6,261 nucleotides of DNA from Bacteroidetes bacterium GWA2_30_7 (lineage in GTDB: Bacteria; Bacteroidota; Bacteroidia; Bacteroidales; GWF2-33-38): NCBI GenBank assembly GCA_001768155.1, contig MENC01000061.1, positions 1 through 6,261 of the forward strand, in the 5' to 3' direction. A program made the position numbers and the translations under genes. Shown here one piece after another: positions 1-3,588 of the stretch (within the stretch, counting starts at the first letter, position 1; each line of letters opens with the position of its first letter). Under the pieces are notes generated by a model that saw nothing but the letters and a program-made list of their open reading frames with translations, did not search any database and was not told the origin of the DNA.

Positions 1-285
1 AAAGAATATGCCAAAAATTGTTCAAAAAATGGCATTTTTTGTCAATATGAAAAAATAAATGGCGATGGGACACAAACTAATTATCTTTATCAAGATGGGG
101 CATTTATTAGAGAAGAAACGGGAAAAATTGGAACAAAAGCTCCTTCTGGTAATCCCTTTAATGCTACTGGACCAAATGATCATTGTCAGCAACCTAAAGG
201 TGCAGATTCTAGATTTGATTTCGGAAATGTCAGCAAGGGCAACAATAATACTGGTAATATTAAAGATTCTCAATGGAAATATTAG
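1..285 (+). CDS. C-terminal end of an unrecognised protein (5' end outside window)
   Basis: Frame 1 is open from the first base to a TAG at 283-285, giving 94 visible residues with no start needed inside the window. The tail is polar and rich in Gly, Asn and Lys, has three Cys (two close together near residues 7 and 14), and ends in QWKY. No catalytic motif or family is recognisable. The composition would suit the end of a secreted or surface protein, for example the variable C-terminal domain of a modular secreted protein, but that is inference. An overlapping frame starting at 59 has a less protein-like composition (Ile/Leu/Lys-rich, no Gly/Asn pattern) and is taken as a shadow. The next gene begins 38 bases downstream on the same strand, so the two could share a transcript. 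Confidence 0.6.
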   Translation, partial: KEYAKNCSKNGIFCQYEKINGDGTQTNYLYQDGAFIREETGKIGTKAPSGNPFNATGPNDHCQQPKGADSRFDFGNVSKGNNNTGNIKDSQWKY

Positions 286-323
286 TTTAGGAATTACGAT
301 TTAAATACTTAAAAATAAATCAT

Positions 324-728
324 ATGAAAAATACTATTTTGAAATCTCTTATTTTAATTCTCTTTTTATTTTGTTGTTTAGATTTAAAATCTCAGAGTAC
401 AGAGGATATGGTATTTTTACAACGTGTTGTCGTGTCATATAATGATTATCGTGGTGATGATTACCGTGCAAGTCCAAACTTCACCCTGGTTTATCCATCT
501 AGTATTAAGTATGTTTATTTTGAAGTTTCTAAACCAATAACATTAGGTATAGCAAAGGATGTTTATATGGGTTCTGATTATACAATAGTTACAGGTATTA
601 GTGATAAAACATATTGCCCAGTAAGCGATTTCTATAATAGTAACAATAAAGATATTTATTTTGGTTCTGATGCGAGATACTATAATTATGACCCAATTAT
701 AATACAAATTTGGGGTATGATAAAATAG
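324..728 (+). CDS. Small exported protein of unknown function
   Basis: 134 residues starting at an ATG 38 bases after the preceding gene. The start is preceded only by an A-rich stretch, as is common in Bacteroidota. Residues 1-24 form a signal peptide: Lys at 2, a hydrophobic core of Leu/Ile/Phe, then a likely cleavage after LKSQ. The double Cys inside the core (FCCL) is not a good lipobox, so signal peptidase I is more likely than a lipoprotein. The mature ~110 residues are rich in Tyr, Asp and Ser (about one residue in eight is Tyr), with alternating polar and hydrophobic stretches that suggest a small beta-rich periplasmic or surface domain. No family is recognised. Its position after the tail of another accessory protein would fit a partner or immunity role, but nothing in the sequence shows this. 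Confidence 0.65.
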   Translation: MKNTILKSLILILFLFCCLDLKSQSTEDMVFLQRVVVSYNDYRGDDYRASPNFTLVYPSSIKYVYFEVSKPITLGIAKDVYMGSDYTIVTGISDKTYCPVSDFYNSNNKDIYFGSDARYYNYDPIIIQIWGMIK

Positions 729-831
729 ATTTTTATTGAAATGGTATTATCTGAAAATTCTTTAAAAAAATAATACAGCGTAAGCCGAAAAGCTATAAAA
801 TAGTAGGCAGTATAAATAAATTAATAAACTT

Positions 832-1254
832 ATGAAACAAATTTTATTATTCTTATTCGTTGGTTTACTTTTTATAACAGTAAAATGTCAAACCAGTCAA
901 ACTGATTGTAAAATTAAAATTACAGAACCTAAAGATATGGATTCTGTAAAATGGCAACCCATTGTGAGAGGAAATATAACTGGAAATTTTAAAGAAGTAT
1001 GGGTAATAGTTCATCCTATGGCTAATGGGTTACAAAATCGTTGGGTACAACCAAAGGTAAGTTTCAAAAATGATACTACCTGGCAAGTACAGATTTATAT
1101 TGCTGAACAAGGTTCTCAATATATTGGAGAACATTTTGAAATCAAAGCCTTTGTTGACCCACAAGTAACATTATCTGATGGAAAAGTTTTAAATGAATGG
1201 CCTAAGGCAAAATGTAGTTCAGATATAATTGAAGTAATCAGGAAAGGAAAGTGA
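832..1254 (+). CDS. Exported single-domain protein, paralogous to the next gene's C-terminal domain
   Basis: 140 residues. Residues 1-20 are a signal peptide (MKQ, then a Leu/Phe/Ile core, ending near VKCQ). The Cys at 19 lacks a proper lipobox, so lipidation is doubtful. Residues about 37-138 form one domain that recurs at 112-208 of the following protein. Shared landmarks are VIVHPM (58-63), WVQP (71-74), TW (83-84), a Phe/Tyr-Glu-Ile triad (102-104), an (N/D)P pair, a L..G.VLN.WP.A segment (about 114-126) and a closing S..I.VIRK. The alternating pattern with many Val, Trp and Tyr suggests a beta-sandwich. The family is not recognised. The next ATG lies four bases beyond this TGA, so the two are almost certainly co-transcribed and translationally coupled. 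The 103 bases upstream hold no clear promoter. Confidence 0.75.
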   Translation: MKQILLFLFVGLLFITVKCQTSQTDCKIKITEPKDMDSVKWQPIVRGNITGNFKEVWVIVHPMANGLQNRWVQPKVSFKNDTTWQVQIYIAEQGSQYIGEHFEIKAFVDPQVTLSDGKVLNEWPKAKCSSDIIEVIRKGK

Positions 1255-1258
1255 TCCT

Positions 1259-1888
1259 ATGGATTTATTTATTATAATTCTAAATATTATAGGGTTTGGA
1301 TTAATAGGTGCCTCTGGATTAATGACAAAAAAATGGAAGTGGAAATTATTTTTTGTTGGCTTTATATTGATGGCAAGTTCAACTATATATGTTAATGATA
1401 AAAATTCAAAATTGAATAGTGATAATAAAGCAAAACAAGATACAATAATTCAATTAATATGTAGATTTGATAGTATTTTTCAGAAATTAAATGCTGTAAC
1501 TTTAGACAAATTTGAAATAAAAAATGTTATAACAGAAAGGCAAATTAAAGAAACTAAAAATTTGCAGGTTATTAATATAACTGATAGTTTAAAAGTAGGA
1601 TGGAGACAAGTGATTAAAGGAAAAATTGTTGATATTTCTAAAAAAGTTTACGTAATAGTGCATCCAATGAGTATACAAGGTTACTGGGTACAACCAAACA
1701 CTACCATTTCTTCCGATGGGACATGGAATTGTAATGCATATATAGGCCGAAATACACAGGATATTGGAATAGAATATGAAATAATGGCAATAGCAAATCC
1801 AAAAATAGTATTAAATGAAGGCGATGTGCTTAATAGTTGGCCTGAAGCAGAATGGCATTCTAATGTTGTTACAGTAATAAGAAAATAA
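1259..1888 (+). CDS. Two-helix membrane protein with C-terminal repeat of the preceding gene's domain
   Basis: 209 residues. Two hydrophobic segments at about 3-20 and 29-45, separated by the basic turn KKWKWK, suggest a hairpin anchor in the inner membrane with both termini on the same side. Residues 46-110 are polar and Lys/Asp/Asn-rich, probably a helical linker. Residues 112-208 repeat the domain of the upstream protein, with VIVHPM (132-137), WVQP (143-146), GTW (154-156), YEI (173-175) and LNSWPEAEWHS (191-201). A GGAAAGGAAAG stretch at 1241-1251 is an unusually good Shine-Dalgarno for this genome and supports this ATG. By the positive-inside rule the loop is cytoplasmic, which would place the C-terminal domain outside the inner membrane, matching its secreted paralogue. 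That topology is inference. Function unknown. Confidence 0.75.
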   Translation: MDLFIIILNIIGFGLIGASGLMTKKWKWKLFFVGFILMASSTIYVNDKNSKLNSDNKAKQDTIIQLICRFDSIFQKLNAVTLDKFEIKNVITERQIKETKNLQVINITDSLKVGWRQVIKGKIVDISKKVYVIVHPMSIQGYWVQPNTTISSDGTWNCNAYIGRNTQDIGIEYEIMAIANPKIVLNEGDVLNSWPEAEWHSNVVTVIRK

Positions 1889-1923
1889 TTAAATTTATTT
1901 CTTCCCCTAAATATAAGGATATA

Positions 1924-1931
1924 TTTATTAT
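1924..1931. repeat. Left target-site duplication TTTATTAT
   Basis: This octamer is identical to 2094-2101 and touches the outer end of the left terminal inverted repeat with no gap. Because the region is AT-rich, an 8-bp match alone would be weak. Its exact abutment to a perfect inverted repeat on both sides is what makes it convincing. Confidence 0.7.
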
Positions 1932-2093
1932 ACTGCTTATCTGCTTTAGTCCTCTAATTTGATTTAACAAATAAATATAAAGGCATTTATGGTTAATTTA
2001 TAAAAACAGAAGTTTTCATTACGCAACAGGTTATTTTATAACCAATTACGCAACATCTAAACAATATTTACAGGAGCGAAGCAGATAAGCAGT
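1932..2093. mobile_element. MITE-like non-autonomous element, 162 bp
   Basis: The ends are a perfect 15-bp inverted repeat: ACTGCTTATCTGCTT at 1932-1946 and its reverse complement at 2079-2093. Allowing mismatches, the match extends inward to 26 bp (1932-1957 with 2068-2093, 22 of 26 paired; the inner part shares TCCT and TAA). Directly abutting both ends is the same 8-bp word TTTATTAT (1924-1931 and 2094-2101), as expected of a target-site duplication. The interior has no coding capacity, so movement would need a transposase from elsewhere. Families that make 8-bp duplications include IS1595-like elements, but the parent family cannot be assigned by eye. The intact ends and duplications suggest a fairly recent insertion. 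Confidence 0.75.
2018..2055. repeat. Direct repeat pair around a hairpin inside the MITE-like element
   Basis: ATTACGCAACA occurs at 2018-2028 and again at 2045-2055 (27 bases apart). Between them, GGTTAT TTT ATAACC (2029-2043) is a perfect 6-bp stem with a 3-base loop. The unit could be a protein-binding site inherited from the parent transposon (subterminal transposase sites or an operator) or just structured filler. Confidence 0.45.
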
Positions 2094-2101
2094 TTTATTA
2101 T
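2094..2101. repeat. Right target-site duplication TTTATTAT
   Basis: Right partner of the octamer at 1924-1931, starting at the base immediately after the right terminal inverted repeat ends at 2093. Confidence 0.7.
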
Positions 2102-2111
2102 AAAAATAAGA

Positions 2112-2298
2112 CAACTCAAATTATTGACATCAAAGGAATATCGTCCAGTTGCTAACAGCGGGTTTCTGCTATTGCGGGTGAAGAGCAAGTTGAAAGTTTT
2201 CTGCTTTCTATTATCTTCGCTGCGTGGGGACAGTGACGAGCATTTAAGACCGCAACATCAGAAACCCGCAAAGCGTTGAATATATGATTATTGAGTTG
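2112..2298. repeat. Large palindromic element, attC-like or other folded intergenic repeat
   Basis: A nested inverted repeat spans the segment. The outer arms are CAACTCAA (2112-2119) and TTGAGTTG (2291-2298). The main stem is GCGGGTTTCTG (2158-2168) with CAGAAACCCGC (2259-2269), 11 perfect pairs, followed inward by TTGCGG with CCGCAA across a 3x3 internal loop. A central region of about 75 bases contains a small GAAAG/CTTTC hairpin. The 3' side carries GTTGAAT (2275-2281), an exact fit to the integron R' consensus GTTRRRY. The opposite side has TGCTAAC (2150-2156), which fits RYYYAAC only in its last five bases. The span of 132 bases is within the attC range. Against attC: only AAC/GTT of the two boxes pair, and no integron integrase is visible. 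The local GC content is clearly above its surroundings. Confidence 0.5.
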
Positions 2299-2319
2299 CC
2301 AATACTCTTACCAATTGTT

Positions 2320-2427
2320 CAAATAATAATTATAAAAACCTACTTCAACGAAATAATCTTAAACTCAGTTCTTCTATTCAGAGCCTTTCCTTATTAAGCT
2401 TCCTTAAACTTCGACCCTTTCAAAAGA
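2320..2427 (-). pseudogene. Decayed C-terminal remnant of an OmpA-like gene
   Basis: Read on the minus strand, 2340-2387 gives GKALNRRTEFKIISLK followed by TAG, the conserved closing segment of OmpA-like peptidoglycan-binding domains. It differs by one residue (L for Q) from the end of the intact protein at 3554-5482. Bases 2339-2374 are identical to 3553-3588 (36 of 36). Further into the gene the match drops (12 of the next 16), then stops appear. An ERVEV string encoded at about 2410-2425 fits the conserved RLEF region of such domains, but fewer codons separate it from the end than in the intact gene, so a deletion and frame shifts have occurred. Weak similarity also continues past the stop (CAAATAAT at 2320-2327). 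The rest of the gene is missing. Confidence 0.65.
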
Positions 2428-2520
2428 GAGAATACAATATGGTAAGAAATGAAAAAAAATATGAATATTTATTGGACTATTATATTGTTACTGAGAGTTA
2501 TCAAGTATTGAAGGTAACTA

Positions 2521-2528
2521 TATATTTG
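2521..2528 (+). promoter_or_regulatory. Possible Bacteroidota -7 box for the antitoxin gene
   Basis: TATATTTG fits TAnnTTTG and lies 46 bases before the antitoxin ATG. No TTG is found at the usual 17-23 base spacing upstream (the nearest is only 10 bases away), so this is tentative in such AT-rich DNA. Confidence 0.3.
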
Positions 2529-2574
2529 TAATTTTTTAGAAAATTGGTTATTTTTGTTTATATAATTGAAATTT

Positions 2575-2799
2575 ATGAGAACAGCACAAGTACAAATATT
2601 AGTAAGTAAAAAAGATTATTTAAAATATGGACTGAACAATAATGTTATTAATTTCTCTAAACTAAAAGAAGGTATTTTAAAAGAATTATTTCAAAAGTCA
2701 ATTGAAAAATCTTTAAGAATTGCAAAGAATAATGGACTTTCTGAAATGACTTTAGATGAAATTAATGCTGAAATTGAAAAAGTAAGAAACAATGCATAA
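2575..2799 (+). CDS. Antitoxin of a PIN-type toxin-antitoxin pair
   Basis: 74 residues from the ATG at 2575. An in-frame TTG at 2566 would add three residues but is the less likely start. The N-terminal part (RTAQVQILVSKKDY) looks like a short beta strand and turn. The rest is helical and charged, ending in MTLDEINAEIEKVRNNA, a tail typical of small antitoxins encoded directly upstream of PIN toxins. The stop codon overlaps the start of the PIN reading frame (ATG at 2792), the usual coupled arrangement of a type II module. Such antitoxins bind their toxin and normally repress their own promoter. Because the toxin here is truncated, this protein may be an orphan antitoxin, able at most to neutralise related PIN toxins encoded elsewhere. 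Confidence 0.7.
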   Translation: MRTAQVQILVSKKDYLKYGLNNNVINFSKLKEGILKELFQKSIEKSLRIAKNNGLSEMTLDEINAEIEKVRNNA

Positions 2800-2887
2800 A
2801 ATTGTTTTAGACACAAATGTTTTAATTTCTGCAATTATCAGTTCTGGTTATCCTTACAGAATTCTTCATAATTTAGTTGCAACATAA
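2792..2887 (+). pseudogene. Truncated PIN-domain toxin (N-terminal 31 residues only)
   Basis: The ATG at 2792 overlaps the antitoxin stop. The frame reads MHKIVLDTNVLISAIISSGYP and ends at a TAA at 2885-2887 after 31 codons. KIVLDTNVLISA is the signature first strand of PIN-domain ribonucleases, with the first metal-binding acidic residue at Asp7. Full proteins of this group are roughly 130-140 residues and need further acidic residues that are absent here. After the stop the frame reads a few more plausible codons (RIKKYY), then meets another stop and the end of hicA, 17 bases away. The toxin is thus dead in this window, cut at the border with the hicBA module. A short functional peptide is unlikely. 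Confidence 0.75.
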
Positions 2888-2904
2888 AGAATAAAAAAAT
2901 ATTA

Positions 2905-3144
2905 TTAAAAATCTTCAAATAGTTTCACAAAATTATCAAGCTCAATATCAATATCTTCTCGGATAATTTTACGTAATAATCCTTTTGGAACAGAATCGTT
3001 TTTATGAACTGGAACTGTGGTTACTCTACCGTCAGTATGTTTAAGCCGATGATGTGAACCATTAACTCTAACAACCACAAAACCAAGGCTGTTTAGAAAC
3101 TTTATCAGTTCTTTTCCTGAAATAACAGGCAGCTTCGACGACAT
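2905..3144 (-). CDS. hicA: HicA-type mRNA interferase toxin
   Basis: 79 residues, within the normal size for HicA. The order of motifs is that of the YcfA/HicA family: LPVISGKELIKFLNSLGF (5-22), the GSHHRL segment (29-34) that carries the conserved catalytic His (H31), a VTTVPVHKND strand (41-50), and the closing PKGLLRKIIRED helix (53-64). HicA folds like a double-stranded-RNA-binding domain and cleaves mRNA during stress; its partner HicB blocks it. The gene starts ten bases after hicB ends on the minus strand, so antitoxin comes first, the reverse of the E. coli hicAB order. No frame break or missing key residue is seen, so it should be active. It converges on the broken PIN gene. Confidence 0.9.
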   Translation of the reverse strand: MSSKLPVISGKELIKFLNSLGFVVVRVNGSHHRLKHTDGRVTTVPVHKNDSVPKGLLRKIIREDIDIELDNFVKLFEDF

Positions 3145-3154
3145 AAATTAAAAG

Positions 3155-3403
3155 TTATAAAGAAGCCTGTTTTATAGGCATTTGTAGCTCCCTAAATCCA
3201 ATAAATCTGTTAGATGTTTTTAGTTTTTTATCTTTTTCTTCATCAATACAAATCTGAATAACCTCAACAATATTTTCCAATGCTTCATCAATAGTTTTAC
3301 CATAAGAGTGGCAACCTTTATAAACAGGACAACTCACAATATAATAATTGTCTTCGTCCTGTTCAACAAGTATGGGAAGGTGAAGATATTTTTTTGATTT
3401 CAT
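3155..3403 (-). CDS. hicB: HicB-type antitoxin, short form
   Basis: 82 residues. The N-terminal two thirds show the HicB fold pattern: LHLPILVEQDEDNYYIVSCP (7-26) giving two strands, a KGCHSYGKTIDEAL turn and helix (29-42), and a helix running into IQICIDEE (49-56). HicB has an RNase-H-like core without activity and covers the HicA active site. The remaining tail (about 60-82) is too short for a full ribbon-helix-helix or HTH DNA-binding domain, so self-repression, if any, would not use the classical C-terminal module. It is the first gene of the pair, with hicA ten bases downstream, and has a good Bacteroidota promoter match upstream at 3448-3479. Confidence 0.85.
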   Translation of the reverse strand: MKSKKYLHLPILVEQDEDNYYIVSCPVYKGCHSYGKTIDEALENIVEVIQICIDEEKDKKLKTSNRFIGFRELQMPIKQASL

Positions 3404-3447
3404 AATTCTTAATTTAAAATCATTGTTATTTCTAATCTTAACATTTA

Positions 3448-3479
3448 CAAAGTTAGGTTAAATAAACTATTTTTTACAA
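3448..3479 (-). promoter_or_regulatory. Predicted hicBA promoter
   Basis: On the minus strand TTG (3479-3477) is followed after 21 bases by TAACTTTG (3455-3448), matching the Bacteroidota -33/-7 pattern TTG-N17-23-TAnnTTTG. The -7 box ends 44 bases before the hicB start codon, a normal leader length. The match is direct; activity is inferred. Confidence 0.5.
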
Positions 3480-3552
3480 ATTTTAGTTTATGATTTATAG
3501 TATTAGCGGTTGAGTTTAAAATTAAATCAATTTAAGCAAATAATTTATTAAC

Positions 3553-3588
3553 CCTACTTCAACGAAATAATCTTAAACTCAGTTCTTC
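3553..3588. repeat. Direct-repeat copy shared with 2339-2374
   Basis: These 36 bases cover the last codons and stop of the PorE-like gene and recur without a mismatch, in the same orientation, at 2339-2374. The copies bracket 1178 bases that contain the whole toxin-antitoxin island. Such a pair can serve as a substrate for recombination and may mark the edges of an inserted segment. Confidence 0.8.

Larger units (their letters stand above)
1889..2574. other. Gene-free stretch filled with repeats and a gene remnant
   Basis: No reading frame here looks like a real gene. From left to right it holds a MITE-like element with target duplications (1924-2101), a large palindromic element (2112-2298), a remnant of an OmpA-type gene end read on the minus strand (about 2320-2427), and a short AT-rich leader to the antitoxin gene (2428-2574) that includes a possible -7 box. 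Stacking of several insertions marks it as a tolerant landing site between the accessory operon and the toxin-antitoxin island. Confidence 0.7.

Noticed and set aside
22..273. Minus-strand frame of 83 codons opposite the first gene
   Set aside because: Antisense shadow rich in Ile, Ser and Phe, as expected of AT-rich complementary DNA.
59..304. Plus-strand frame of 81 codons overlapping the first gene
   Set aside because: It overlaps almost fully the frame that is open from base 1, and its composition is less protein-like; the open frame 1 is the better reading.
2111..2300. Reading the palindromic element as a second MITE with target duplications
   Set aside because: The outer arms are only 8 bp and no matching direct repeats abut them, unlike the neighbouring element at 1932-2093.
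2439..2531. Small plus-strand frame of 30 codons starting ATG at 2439 (MVRNEKKYEYLLDYY...)
   Set aside because: Short, in AT-rich DNA, no start signal or recognisable family, and it overlaps the likely leader of the antitoxin gene. It could be a remnant of a gene but cannot be supported.
2566..2568. TTG start for the antitoxin
   Set aside because: It would add only three residues; the ATG at 2575 is in frame and starts the conserved-looking part.
3504..3553. Intrinsic terminator after the PorE-like gene
   Set aside because: Only weak AT-only dyads of about 5 bp are present with no GC stem or clear T-run.
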